NCBI RefSeq assembly: GCF_030053135.1
Contig: NZ_CP125652.1
Span: 1,488,001-1,552,000 of the forward strand
Length of the DNA stretch: 64,000 nt
DNA from: Rhizobium sp. BT04
GTDB taxonomy: Bacteria > Pseudomonadota > Alphaproteobacteria > Rhizobiales > Rhizobiaceae
Reading direction: 5' to 3'
Shown: piece by piece, positions 45,199-53,878 of the stretch
Position numbering within the stretch: position 1 is the stretch's first letter
Layout of the letters: the number at the start of each line of letters is the position of its first letter
Translations under genes and position numbers: made by a program
Notes under the pieces: model-generated
What the model was told of the DNA's origin: nothing
Seen by the model: only the letters and a program-made list of their open reading frames with translations
The model's database searches: none

Positions 45199-45214
45199 TT
45201 GCCATTCATGGCAA
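45199..45214. promoter_or_regulatory. Palindrome upstream of the ABC importer binding-protein gene
   Basis: TTGCCAT and ATGGCAA flank a 2-bp spacer, a perfect 7-bp inverted repeat 86 bp before the GTG of the binding-protein gene. It is a candidate operator for the adjacent RpiR protein or another regulator. Confidence 0.45.
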
Positions 45215-45299
45215 AATTAACGTCATCCAAGTGTCACACAAGCTTCATGCAAGCTCATTAACAGCATCGCAAGACACTGAAACCCGAAGGAGAACAACA

Positions 45300-46403
45300 G
45301 TGATCTCTAACATTTCTCGACTGCTTTCACTTTCTACTGCGATGATCGTGGCTTCGACCGCGATTGCCGCTGCTGAGCCGAGCGCTGAACTTATCGCTGC
45401 CGCCAAGAAGGAAGGCACCCTCACGACGATCGCTCTTCCGCACGACTGGTGCGGCTATGGCGACGTCATTGCCGGCTTCAAGGCCAAGTATGGCCTCGAA
45501 GTCAACGAACTGAACCCCGATGCGGGTTCGGGCGACGAAGTCGAAGCCATCAAGGCCAACAAGGGTAACACCGGTCCGCAGGCTCCTGACGTCATCGACG
45601 TCGGCCTCTCCTTCGGCCCCTCTGCAAAGAAAGACGGCCTGATCCAGCCTTACAAGGTCTCCACCTGGGATTCGATCCCGGACACCGCAAAGGATGCCGA
45701 TGGCTTCTGGTACGGTGACTACTACGGCGTTCTCTCGTTCCTCGTGAACAAGGATCTCGTCAAGCAGTCGCCGGCCGACTGGGCCGATCTGAAGAAGAGC
45801 GACTACGCAAACACCGTCGCCCTCGCGGGCGACCCGCGCACTGCCAACCAGGCTGTCCAGGGCGTTTACGCTGCTGGTCTTTCCGCTTCCGGCGGTAACG
45901 CAGCCAAGGCAGGCGAAGAAGGTCTGAAGTTCTTCGCTGAACTGAACAAGAACGGCAACTTCGTACCGGTCGTCGGCAAGGCCGCTCCGTTCGCACAGGG
46001 CTCCACGCCGATCATCGTCGCCTGGGACTACAATGCTCTCTCCTGGGGTCAAAGCCTGAAGGGCAACCCTCCGTTTGAGGTCATCGTTCCGAAGACCGGC
46101 GTCGTTGCCGGCGTCTACGTCCAGGCTATCTCCGCCTTCGCTCCGCACCCGAACGCTGCCAAGCTCTGGATGGAATACCTCTATTCCGACGAAGGTCAGC
46201 TCGGCTGGCTGAAGGGCTATTGCCACCCGATCCGCTTCAACGATCTTGCCAAGAAGAACAAGATCCCGAAGGACCTGCTCGACAAGCTGCCGCCGGCAGC
46301 AGCCTATGAAAAGGCTGTCTTCCCGACGCTCGAAGAACAGGCTGCCGGCAAGGAAGCCATCACCAAGAACTGGGATTCCGTCGTCGGCGCCGCCGTCAAG
46401 TAA
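45300..46403 (+). CDS. ABC transporter substrate-binding protein (iron/polyamine/AEP-type, family 1/6)
   Basis: The 367-residue periplasmic protein has a signal peptide (LSLSTAMIVASTAIAAAEPS) and a SBP_bac_6-like fold. Seen are LIAAAKKEGTLTTIALPHDW near residue 30, DVIDVGLSFGPSAKKDGLI near 100, GYYGVLSFLVNKDLV-like YYGVLSFLVNKDLVKQSPAD and IIVAWDYNALSWG near 240. The GTG start follows AAGGAG at 8 bp. Codon choice (many GCT, GGT, CGT-poor sites) differs from neighbours and suggests high expression. Ligand class (polyamine, iron complex or aminoethylphosphonate) is unresolved. Confidence 0.86.
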   Translation: MISNISRLLSLSTAMIVASTAIAAAEPSAELIAAAKKEGTLTTIALPHDWCGYGDVIAGFKAKYGLEVNELNPDAGSGDEVEAIKANKGNTGPQAPDVIDVGLSFGPSAKKDGLIQPYKVSTWDSIPDTAKDADGFWYGDYYGVLSFLVNKDLVKQSPADWADLKKSDYANTVALAGDPRTANQAVQGVYAAGLSASGGNAAKAGEEGLKFFAELNKNGNFVPVVGKAAPFAQGSTPIIVAWDYNALSWGQSLKGNPPFEVIVPKTGVVAGVYVQAISAFAPHPNAAKLWMEYLYSDEGQLGWLKGYCHPIRFNDLAKKNKIPKDLLDKLPPAAAYEKAVFPTLEEQAAGKEAITKNWDSVVGAAVK

Positions 46404-46413
46404 TCTCCGATCC

Positions 46414-46442
46414 AGCCTCCCCGCCCAAAAGGCGGGGAGGCT
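46414..46442 (+). terminator. Intra-operon hairpin after the binding-protein gene
   Basis: AGCCTCCCCGCC (46414-46425) pairs perfectly with GGCGGGGAGGCT (46431-46442) around CAAAA, followed by TTCTC rather than a full T run. It sits between the binding-protein and first permease genes. It probably acts as a partial terminator or 3' stabiliser giving excess binding protein. Confidence 0.75.
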
Positions 46443-46475
46443 TTCTCACTCCGACGCCCCAGGATGAGCTTTTCC

Positions 46476-47369
46476 ATGAGCACCGTGTCAACGCCTATGG
46501 TGAGCAGCGCCCCCTTGATCAACCGAGACCGTGTGATCGACTGGCTGGGCATTGCACCCTTCATCATTTTCTCCCTGCTGTTCCTGATCATCCCCACGCT
46601 TTATCTTGTGGCGGGCGCATTCCTGACGCCCGAGGGCGACCTTACGCTGAAGAACATCGGCGATCTCTTTACCCCATCGATCATAAGCGCTTACTGGATC
46701 AGTATCCGCGTCTCGGTCGCCTCCGCCCTTGGCGGCGCGCTGATCGGCTTCTTTCTCGCCTGGGCCGTCGTGCTCGGCGGCCTGCCCGCCTCCGTGCGCT
46801 CGACGCTGCTGACCTTCTCCGGCGTCGCCTCGAATTTCGCCGGCGTGCCACTTGCCTTCGCCTTTCTGGCAACGCTCGGCCGCACCGGCCTCGTGACATT
46901 CCTCCTCCGCGAATGGTTCGGCTTCAATCTCTACGGCACCGGTTTCAACCTGCTGTCCTTCTTCGGCCTCACCATCACCTACATGTATTTCCAGATCCCG
47001 CTGATGGTGCTGATCCTGACGCCGGCGCTTGATGGCATGAAGAAGGAATGGCGCGAAGCCTCGCAGATATTAGGCGCCACCAACCGCCAATACTGGACGA
47101 TGGTCGCAATGCCGATCCTCTGGCCGAGCCTGCTCGGCACGACGCTGCTGCTCTTCGCCAATGCCTTCGGCGCCATAGCCACCGCCTTTGCGTTGACCGG
47201 CAGCTCGCTGAATATCGTGCCGATCCTGCTCTATGCGCAGATCCGCGGCGACGTCCTGCACAATGCCAACCTTGGCTACGCCATCGCGCTCGGCATGATC
47301 GTCATCACGGGCGTCTCCAACATCCTTTACCTCATGCTGCGCATGCGCGCCGAACGGTGGCAGAAATGA
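46476..47369 (+). CDS. ABC transporter permease (first subunit)
   Basis: A 297-residue inner-membrane protein of the BPD permease family with about six hydrophobic segments (IAPFIIFSLLFLIIPTLYLVAG near residue 25). The EAA loop is visible as EWREASQILGATNRQYWTMVAMPILWP near residue 190. The start at 46476 (MSTVS) has GGATGAG upstream; an ATG 12 bp earlier is the alternative. It overlaps the second permease gene by ATGA. Confidence 0.88.
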   Translation: MSTVSTPMVSSAPLINRDRVIDWLGIAPFIIFSLLFLIIPTLYLVAGAFLTPEGDLTLKNIGDLFTPSIISAYWISIRVSVASALGGALIGFFLAWAVVLGGLPASVRSTLLTFSGVASNFAGVPLAFAFLATLGRTGLVTFLLREWFGFNLYGTGFNLLSFFGLTITYMYFQIPLMVLILTPALDGMKKEWREASQILGATNRQYWTMVAMPILWPSLLGTTLLLFANAFGAIATAFALTGSSLNIVPILLYAQIRGDVLHNANLGYAIALGMIVITGVSNILYLMLRMRAERWQK

Positions 47370-48154
47370 AAGCTCAACGTCTCGGAGCCTGGATCGCCGT
47401 CGTTCTGGGCGCATCCTATTTCGTCATTCCGTTGATCGGCACGATCGAGTTTTCGCTGCGCATGCGCCGCGGAGAATACAGCTTCGATGCCTATGAATCG
47501 GTCTTCTCGGACATTCAGTTCCGCGAGACCTTCGGCTATTCCATGCTGATGGCGTTGCTGACCATCGTCTTCGGCATGCTGCTCGTCGTGCCGACGGCCT
47601 ATTGGGTGCGGCTGCGCCTGCCGCAGATGCGCCCCGTCGTCGAGTTCATTACGCTGCTGCCGCTCGTCATTCCGGCGATCGTCATCGTCTTCGGTTACCT
47701 CAGGATGTACAACTCGTCGTCCTATCTGCCGCTGACGGGTTCGACGACCGGCACCAACATCCTACTGGTCTTCTCCTATATCACGCTGTCGCTGCCCTAC
47801 ATGTACCGCGCCGTCGATACCGCCATGCGCGCCATCGACGTCCGCACCCTGACGGAAGCGGCCGAGAGCCTCGGCGCCCGCTGGACGACCATCCTGTTCA
47901 AGTGCATTTTCCCGAACGTCATGAGCGGCGTGCTGTCGGGCGCCTTCATCACGCTCGCGATCGTCATGGGCGAATTCACCTTCGCCGCACTGCTCAACCG
48001 TCCGGCCTTCGGTCCCTACCTGCAGCTGGTCGGCGCCAACAAGGCCTATGAGCCTTCGGCGCTCGCCGTCATCGCCTTCTCGATCACCTGGCTCAGCATG
48101 GGCCTGCTCAATCTCGTTTCCCGCTTCGGCAAAGCCGCCCCGGCAAAGGCTTAA
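47366..48154 (+). CDS. ABC transporter permease (second subunit)
   Basis: The 262 residues form a PotC/FbpB-like BPD permease: membrane segment WIAVVLGASYFVIPLIGTI at the start, LLMALLTIVFGMLLVVPTAYW-like core near residue 60, and the EAA loop TLTEAAESLGARWTTILFKCIFP near 160. It couples to the ATPase next to it. The ATG overlaps the preceding stop. An open frame reading through from upstream has no support as coding. Confidence 0.88.
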   Translation: MKAQRLGAWIAVVLGASYFVIPLIGTIEFSLRMRRGEYSFDAYESVFSDIQFRETFGYSMLMALLTIVFGMLLVVPTAYWVRLRLPQMRPVVEFITLLPLVIPAIVIVFGYLRMYNSSSYLPLTGSTTGTNILLVFSYITLSLPYMYRAVDTAMRAIDVRTLTEAAESLGARWTTILFKCIFPNVMSGVLSGAFITLAIVMGEFTFAALLNRPAFGPYLQLVGANKAYEPSALAVIAFSITWLSMGLLNLVSRFGKAAPAKA

Positions 48155-48166
48155 GGTATCTGGCTC

Positions 48167-49228
48167 ATGTCTTTTCTCACGCTGACCAACATTCAGAAAT
48201 CCTTCGGCCCGGTTCAGGTCGTCAAGAACTTCAACATGACGATCGAGAAGGGCGAGTTCGTGTCCTTCCTCGGACCGTCTGGCTGCGGCAAGACGACCGT
48301 TCTGCGCATGATCGCCGGCTTCGAAACACCGACCGGCGGCACGCTGACCATCAACGGCAAGGACCAGAGCTCGCTGAAACCGAACCAGCGCAATATCGGC
48401 ATGGTGTTCCAGGCCTACGCGCTGTTCCCCAATATGACGGTCCACGACAATGTCGCCTTCGGCCTCAAGGTCGCCGGCGCCCCGAAGCCTGAAATCGACG
48501 CCCGCGTCAAGGAAATGCTCGGCCTGATCAAGCTCGATCACCTGGCCGACCGCTTCCCCTACCAGATGTCGGGCGGCCAACAGCAGCGTGTCGCCCTTGC
48601 CCGCGCGCTTGCCGTCAAGCCGCAGGTATTATTGCTCGACGAGCCGCTCTCCGCACTCGACGCCAAGATCCGCGTGTCGCTGCGCGAGGAAATCCGCCAG
48701 ATCCAGCAGCAGCTCGGCATCACAACGGTCTTCGTCACCCACGATCAGGAAGAGGCGCTCTCGATCTCCGACCGCATCGTCGTCATGAATGCCGGCAAGG
48801 CCGACCAGATCGGTTCGCCCTTCGAAATCTACAACACGCCGGCGACGCGCTTCGTCGCTTCCTTCGTCGGCACGCTGAACCTCATCGAGGCCACGGTCGT
48901 CGACCCCAACACGAACCGCATCCAGATCGGCGACCAGGCTGTCACGCTGAAGCAGTCGGTCGCAGCCCACAAGGCCGGCGAGACCATTTCGCTGGCGCTG
49001 CGCCCGGAAGCAGGTTCGCTCTCCGACAGCGCCAGAAGCGACACGGCGCTGACCGGTCAGGTCGTCTCGGCGCACTTCCTGGGTTCGGTCATCCGCACCC
49101 GCATGAATGTCGGCGGCAACGTCATCTCCTTCGACATGTTCAACAGCCCGGGCACCACCCCGCCGCAGGCCGGCGAAACGGTAACGCTGCGCTTCATGGC
49201 AGCCGACCTGCTGATCATCCGCGACTGA
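48167..49228 (+). CDS. ABC transporter ATP-binding protein (PotA/FbpC-like)
   Basis: The 353-residue ATPase has Walker A GPSGCGKTT near residue 37, Q-loop VFQAYALFPNMTV, signature MSGGQQQRVALARAL near 135, Walker B LLLLDEPLSALD and switch VTHDQEEALSISD. A C-terminal TOBE domain (about 235-353) is typical of PotA/FbpC/UgpC-type ATPases that serve polyamine, iron or sugar-phosphate importers. It ends the operon with a strong terminator at 49251. Confidence 0.92.
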   Translation: MSFLTLTNIQKSFGPVQVVKNFNMTIEKGEFVSFLGPSGCGKTTVLRMIAGFETPTGGTLTINGKDQSSLKPNQRNIGMVFQAYALFPNMTVHDNVAFGLKVAGAPKPEIDARVKEMLGLIKLDHLADRFPYQMSGGQQQRVALARALAVKPQVLLLDEPLSALDAKIRVSLREEIRQIQQQLGITTVFVTHDQEEALSISDRIVVMNAGKADQIGSPFEIYNTPATRFVASFVGTLNLIEATVVDPNTNRIQIGDQAVTLKQSVAAHKAGETISLALRPEAGSLSDSARSDTALTGQVVSAHFLGSVIRTRMNVGGNVISFDMFNSPGTTPPQAGETVTLRFMAADLLIIRD

Positions 49229-49250
49229 TTTCGCCAATACTGCTGAGGCA

Positions 49251-49275
49251 AAAGGCGCCGCGAAACGGCGCCTTT
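49251..49275 (+). terminator. Rho-independent terminator of the importer operon
   Basis: AAAGGCGCCG (49251-49260) pairs perfectly with CGGCGCCTTT (49266-49275) around CGAAA, followed by further T. It begins 23 bp after the ATPase stop codon. Confidence 0.9.
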
Positions 49276-49423
49276 TTCATTTCAGGTCGTCCGACCTGTC
49301 AGCAAACGTGATGCAGCCATCACCGCAAAGCACTTGAACTCTCCCAGCTCGGTGCCAGAAGTTGAGCGAACCAAACGAGCCGGGTAGCCCTCCGTCCGGC
49401 ATTTTACGCGATGGGATATGTCA

Positions 49424-49729
49424 ATGATTACCTGCCACCTGCGTTATGTGATCGATCCACACAAGCTTGCCGAATTCGAGGAATATGCCCGGCTCTGGAT
49501 TCCGATCGTCAACAGGATGGGCGGCACCCATCACGGTTATTTCCTGCCGTCCGAAGGCGCCAACAACATTGCCGTTGCCTTGTTTTCCTTCCCGAGCCTT
49601 GCCGCCTACGAGGACTATCGCACACGCATGGCAAGCGATCCGGAATGTCAGGCCGCGTTTGAACTCGACAAACACAACCGCAGTATCGTCAGCTATGAAC
49701 GCAGTTTCATGCGGCCCTTGCTCGGCTGA
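49424..49729 (+). CDS. NIPSNAP-family small protein
   Basis: A 101-residue protein of the dimeric ferredoxin-like (NIPSNAP) type: begins MITCHLRYVIDPHKLAEFEEY, continues with RMGGTHHGYFLPSEGANN near residue 35 and ALFSFPSLAAYEDYR near 55. The biochemical function of this family is not known. The ATG at 49424 follows GGGA at a good distance; an ATG two codons upstream is in frame. It is a single gene between two terminators. Confidence 0.82.
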   Translation: MITCHLRYVIDPHKLAEFEEYARLWIPIVNRMGGTHHGYFLPSEGANNIAVALFSFPSLAAYEDYRTRMASDPECQAAFELDKHNRSIVSYERSFMRPLLG

Positions 49730-49753
49730 TCGAACCGTGCACGACGGGAAATG

Positions 49754-49783
49754 AAAAGCCCCGCCAGGCTTGTCGGGGCTTTT
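49754..49783. terminator. Bidirectional terminator between the NIPSNAP gene and the sugar ABC operon
   Basis: AAAAGCCCCG (49754-49763) pairs with CGGGGCTTTT (49774-49783) around a 10-nt loop, with A/T tracts on both outer sides. It separates two convergent transcripts. Confidence 0.85.
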
Positions 49784-49799
49784 TCGTTCTGTCATGCGC

Positions 49800-50801
49800 T
49801 TAGCGGATCGCCTGGTCGTCTACATCGAAGCGATGCACGTGCGCCTGGTCCGGGGTCGCATAGACGATCTCGTCCGGTTCATACTGGTGCTCTCCGAAAA
49901 GACGCGCCGTCAGCAGGCCGCATTGGTCGGATTCCAGATAGATGATCGTGTCGGCGCCGAGATGCTCGACATGCACGACCTTCGCAGCCCAAGTCCCCTG
50001 TTCGCGCGACAACGTCAGGTGTTCGGGACGCACGCCGATCGTCTTGGCGCTGTGATCGCCGACCTTCTCGGCCGCGATGAAATTCATCTGCGGCGAGCCG
50101 ATGAAGCCGGCAACGAAGACATTGGCCGGACGATTGTAAAGCTCCATCGGCGAACCGATCTGCTCGATCGCGCCGGCATTCAGCACCACGATCTTGTCGG
50201 CAAGCGTCATCGCCTCGACCTGGTCGTGGGTGACATAGATCATCGTTGCCTTCAGGCTGCGGTGCAGCCGGGCGATCTCGAGGCGGGTCTGGACGCGCAG
50301 CGCCGCATCGAGGTTCGACAGCGGTTCGTCGAACAGGAAGAGTTCCGGTTCGCGCACGATGGCACGGCCGATGGCGACGCGCTGGCGCTGGCCGCCGGAG
50401 AGCTCGGCCGGCCGCCGCGCCAGATAGGGTTCCAGTGAAAGCATGCCGGATGCCTTGCCGACACGCTTGTCGATCTCGTCCTTGGCGGTGCCGGCCTGCT
50501 TGAGACCGAGCCCCATATTGTCCTTGACCGTCAGGTGCGGATAGAGCGCGTAAGACTGGAACACCATGGCGATGCCGCGCTTGGCCGGTGGCGTCAGCGT
50601 CTCATCGCGGCCGTTGATGACCACCGCGCCCGAGGTGACGTCCTCAAGGCCCGCAATACTGCGCAGCAGCGTCGATTTCCCGCAGCCCGACGGCCCGACG
50701 AAGATGACGAATTCGCCGTCCTTGACTTCGAGGTCGATGCCTTTCAGCACCTCATGCGTGCCATAGGTCTTGCGGATGGATTTGAGTTGAAGCGATCCCA
50801 C
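49800..50801 (-). CDS. Sugar ABC transporter ATP-binding protein (UgpC/MsmK-like)
   Basis: The 333 residues carry Walker [10 protein letters not shown] near residue 38, [13 protein letters not shown], signature [15 protein letters not shown] near 135, Walker [28 protein letters not shown] and a C-terminal TOBE/regulatory part ([10 protein letters not shown] near 245). This is the CUT1-type ATPase that energises uptake of sugars or glycerol-3-phosphate-like compounds. It is last in a minus-strand operon with two permeases, a dehydrogenase and a binding protein. Ten bp separate it from the dehydrogenase gene. Confidence 0.93.
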   Translation of the reverse strand: MGSLQLKSIRKTYGTHEVLKGIDLEVKDGEFVIFVGPSGCGKSTLLRSIAGLEDVTSGAVVINGRDETLTPPAKRGIAMVFQSYALYPHLTVKDNMGLGLKQAGTAKDEIDKRVGKASGMLSLEPYLARRPAELSGGQRQRVAIGRAIVREPELFLFDEPLSNLDAALRVQTRLEIARLHRSLKATMIYVTHDQVEAMTLADKIVVLNAGAIEQIGSPMELYNRPANVFVAGFIGSPQMNFIAAEKVGDHSAKTIGVRPEHLTLSREQGTWAAKVVHVEHLGADTIIYLESDQCGLLTARLFGEHQYEPDEIVYATPDQAHVHRFDVDDQAIR

Positions 50802-50811
50802 TGGTTATTCC

Positions 50812-51870
50812 TTATAATCTGACCGGCTGGCCGGTACGCACGCTCTCGTCGGCGGCAAGGCAGATGCGCAGCGATGCCACCGCATCCGCCATATGGCGAT
50901 CGAGGTTCAGATCCTCGCGGATCGCCCTCAGCATGAAGGCCTGTTCCAGGTCGCAGAGCGCCTGATGACCGGGCTCGCCCGTCATTCTCATATCCTGGTC
51001 GGGCCGGATGAACTTGCCGTCCGGGCCGGTCTCGGCCGTGTGCAGACGGATCACCGACGTCTTGGTATGCGTGTCGATATCGTCGGACTTGGCGTTCGGA
51101 TCCATGACGATCGACACCGCGCCCTTCGGCGACATCACATCCTTCACGAAGAAGGCGGTCTCAGAAATCATCGGCCCCCAGCCGGCCTCGTACCAGCCGA
51201 CCGAGCCATCCTCGAAAAGCACCTGCAGGTGACCGTAATTATACATGTCGGCGGCGATCTCGTCGGACAGGCGCAGCCCCATGCCGCGCACCTCGACGGC
51301 CCTGGCGTCGGTAATCTGACACATGACGTCGACATAATGCACGCCGCAATCGACGATCGGCGAAGTTGTGCGCATCAGCGACTTGTGAGTCGCCCAGGTC
51401 GGGCCACTGGACTGCTGGTTGAGGTTCATGCGGAAGACGTAAGGCGGGCCGAGCTTGCGCGCCTCTTCGATCAGCTTCATCCAGGAAGGGTGATGGCGAA
51501 GGATATAGCCGATCACCAGCTTGCGCCCCGCCTTCTCAGCCGCCGCCACGACACGCTCGGCATCGGCGACCGTGGTCGCCAGCGGCTTCTCCACGAAGAC
51601 GTCGCAGCCGGCCTCGAAGGCGGCGACGGCATAGTCGGCATGGCTGTCGGAATAGGTATTGATCGAGCAGAGGTCCGGCTTCAGCTCGGCGAGCGCCGTC
51701 ATGAAGTCGGGATGGATCGTATAGGCCTGCAGCGCGGGCTCGAGCTGCGGCGTCGAGCGGTTGACGAGACCGACGATCTCGAAGCCTGGATTGTTGTGAT
51801 AGGCGAGCGCATGGCTGCGGCCCATATTGCCGAGGCCGGCAACGAGGACACGGATCGGTTTTACGGTCAC
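50812..51870 (-). CDS. Gfo/Idh/MocA-family NAD(P)-dependent dehydrogenase
   Basis: The 352 residues start with a Rossmann fold (IRVLVAGLGNMGRSHALAYH) and the family motif VFVEKPLATTVADAERVV near residue 90, followed by RHHPSWMKLIEEA and IVDCGVHYVDVM with the His/Asp of the active-site region near 185. Members oxidise or epimerise sugars, inositols and sugar acids. The GTG start follows CAGGAG and overlaps the permease stop (GTGA). Its place inside the ABC operon suggests it acts on the imported sugar. The upstream-extending open frame through the permease genes is a shadow. Confidence 0.9.
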   Translation of the reverse strand: MTVKPIRVLVAGLGNMGRSHALAYHNNPGFEIVGLVNRSTPQLEPALQAYTIHPDFMTALAELKPDLCSINTYSDSHADYAVAAFEAGCDVFVEKPLATTVADAERVVAAAEKAGRKLVIGYILRHHPSWMKLIEEARKLGPPYVFRMNLNQQSSGPTWATHKSLMRTTSPIVDCGVHYVDVMCQITDARAVEVRGMGLRLSDEIAADMYNYGHLQVLFEDGSVGWYEAGWGPMISETAFFVKDVMSPKGAVSIVMDPNAKSDDIDTHTKTSVIRLHTAETGPDGKFIRPDQDMRMTGEPGHQALCDLEQAFMLRAIREDLNLDRHMADAVASLRICLAADESVRTGQPVRL

Positions 51871-52706
51871 TTGACGGCTCCTGACGTGATGCCGCGGATC
51901 AGTTGCCGCGAGAAGATGACGTAAAGGACGAGGATCGGCAGGATCGCCAGCGACAGCGCCGCCAGCACCGCATTCCAGTTGGTGACGAACTGGCCGATGA
52001 AGATCTGCGAGCCGAGCGTGACCGTCTTCGTGGCCTCGGAAGGCGCCAGGATCAGCGGGAACCAGAGATCGTTCCAGATCGGGATCATGGTGAAGACGGC
52101 GACCGTCGCCATGGCGGGGCGCACCAGCGGCAGAACCAGGCGGAAGAAGATCGCATATTCGGAAAGCCCGTCGATGCGCCCGGCATTCTTGAGATCGTCC
52201 GAAACCGTGCGCATGAATTCCGACAGGATGAAGATCGCCAGCGGTATGCCCTGCGCGGTATAGACGAGGATCAGCGCCGTCAGCGTATTGACGAGGCCGG
52301 CCGCGACCATGCCCTGCAGGATCGCCACCGTGCCGAGACGGATCGGGATCATGATGCCGATCGCCATATAGAGCCCGAGCAGCGTATTGCCGCGGAAGCG
52401 ATATTCCGAGAGCGCGAAGGCCGCCATGGCGCCGAAGAGCAGCACCAGCAGGATCGAGACGATCGTGACGATGAAGCTGTTCTGGAAATAGGTGGCGAAA
52501 TCGCCCTGCCCCAGCACCGTCTGGTAGCCGACGAGGCTGAAGGTCGACGGCGTCGGGATCATCAGCGGCTCGCGGAAGATCGAGGCGCGATCCTTGAAGG
52601 AGTTGACGATGGTCAGAAACACCGGAAACAGCGCGACCAGCGTATAGGCGCTCAGCGCCAGATGCACGAGGCCGGTGCGGATGGGAGATGTGCGTGCCTT
52701 GGACAT
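51867..52706 (-). CDS. Sugar ABC transporter permease (CUT1, MalG-like)
   Basis: A 279-residue inner-membrane permease with six hydrophobic segments (LALSAYTLVALFPVFLTIVNSF at the start). The EAA loop is DLKNAGRIDGLSEYAIFFRLVLPLVRP near residue 190, typical of MalG-like subunits. It follows the MalF-like permease by 9 bp and is coupled to the dehydrogenase gene through GTGA. Confidence 0.91.
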   Translation of the reverse strand: MSKARTSPIRTGLVHLALSAYTLVALFPVFLTIVNSFKDRASIFREPLMIPTPSTFSLVGYQTVLGQGDFATYFQNSFIVTIVSILLVLLFGAMAAFALSEYRFRGNTLLGLYMAIGIMIPIRLGTVAILQGMVAAGLVNTLTALILVYTAQGIPLAIFILSEFMRTVSDDLKNAGRIDGLSEYAIFFRLVLPLVRPAMATVAVFTMIPIWNDLWFPLILAPSEATKTVTLGSQIFIGQFVTNWNAVLAALSLAILPILVLYVIFSRQLIRGITSGAVK

Positions 52707-52715
52707 GCGCGCTCC

Positions 52716-53663
52716 TCAGAACTGGTAGCGACGCATGCGTCGCTGGATGACGAAGAGATAAAGCGAGACGCCGGCGAGGATGATGAGGAACATCACCGTG
52801 GCGATCGTCGCGCCCATCGAGCGGTCGCCGAGCTGCAGCTGGAAACCGAAGAAGGTGCGGTAGAGCAGCGTGCCGAGAATGTCGGTTGACATGTCGGGCC
52901 CGGCAAGCGCCCCCTGCACGGTATAGATCAGGTCGAAGGCGTTGAAATTGCCGACGAAGGTCAGGATCGAGATGATGCCGATCGCCGGCAGGATGAGCGG
53001 CAGCTTGATCTTCCAGAACTGTGCCCAGCCGGTGATGCCGTCGCATTCGGCTGCCTCGATCACCTCTTCGGGGATGCTGAGAAGCGCTGCATAGATCAGC
53101 ATCATCGGAATGCCGATATATTGCCAGTTGGAGATCAGCGACACAGCAATCAGCGCCGGGCCGGACTGGCCAAGCCAGGGCGCGAACAGGAATTTCAGGC
53201 CGATGAGATCGAGCATCCAGGGCGCGACACCCCAGATCGGCGAAAGGATGAGTTTCCAGATGAAACCGACGATGACGAAAGAGAGCAGCGTCGGCAGAAA
53301 CATCGCCGTGCGATAGAAGGCGACACCGCGCAGCTTCGGCACCGAAAGCAGGCCGGCAAGCGCCACGCCGATCGGGTTCTGCACACACATGTGGATAGCA
53401 AAAAAGATCAGGTTGTTGACGAGCGCATTCCAGAAATCGCGCGCCCAGCGCGGATCGCCGAACAGCACTTTGAAATTCGCCAGTCCGACGAAGGCCGGCT
53501 GCCCGTCGACCGTATTGTAGAGCGAAAGCCGGAGCGTTTCGATGAGTGGCAGCACCATGACCGCGGAATAGACGATCAGGGCCGGCAGCATGAAGACGAA
53601 AATGTGCCAGCGCACCGGGCGCTTGATCGGAACGATATCGGCCGCGTTGTCGGTTTGGCTCAT
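52716..53663 (-). CDS. Sugar ABC transporter permease (CUT1, MalF-like)
   Basis: The 315 residues comprise an N-terminal membrane segment (IFVFMLPALIVYSAVMVLPL near residue 22) and a six-segment permease core. The EAA loop appears as EVIEAAECDGITGWAQFWKIKLPLILP near residue 210. It pairs with the MalG-like subunit just downstream. A Rhizobium palindromic element lies between it and the binding-protein gene upstream, within the same apparent transcription unit. Confidence 0.91.
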   Translation of the reverse strand: MSQTDNAADIVPIKRPVRWHIFVFMLPALIVYSAVMVLPLIETLRLSLYNTVDGQPAFVGLANFKVLFGDPRWARDFWNALVNNLIFFAIHMCVQNPIGVALAGLLSVPKLRGVAFYRTAMFLPTLLSFVIVGFIWKLILSPIWGVAPWMLDLIGLKFLFAPWLGQSGPALIAVSLISNWQYIGIPMMLIYAALLSIPEEVIEAAECDGITGWAQFWKIKLPLILPAIGIISILTFVGNFNAFDLIYTVQGALAGPDMSTDILGTLLYRTFFGFQLQLGDRSMGATIATVMFLIILAGVSLYLFVIQRRMRRYQF

Positions 53664-53719
53664 GGCTTTGCCCGTTCTAGTCGCCTGGCCGCAAGGCGCA
53701 GCGCAGATGGATAACGTTG

Positions 53720-53870
53720 CGCCTCACCCTCACCTTCTCTCCCTATACGAGAAGGAACGCGCCCTGCTGGGATGTCATGTCGGGCTGGGAGGTCGCTGCG
53801 AGTCTCCCTCTCCCCGCAAGCGGGGAGAAGGTGGCCGGCAGGCCGGATGAGGGGCTGCAAACGCCGCCCC
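53720..53870. repeat. Rhizobium intergenic palindromic element (RIME-like), second copy
   Basis: The stretch contains CTCACCCTCACCTTCTCTCC on one side and, on the other, CTCTCCCCGCAAGCGGGGAG followed by AAGGTGGCCGGCAGGCC and GGATGAGGGG. These are the hallmarks of Rhizobium intergenic mosaic elements and recall the element at 39893-40080. It sits between the binding-protein gene and the first permease gene of a sugar ABC operon. Confidence 0.72.
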
Positions 53871-53878
53871 TGATCACT

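Noticed and set aside
51871..53388. An 858-codon open frame fusing permease sequence to the Gfo/Idh dehydrogenase
   Set aside because: Only the part after the GTG at 51870 matches a protein family; the rest is an out-of-frame reading of the two permease genes.
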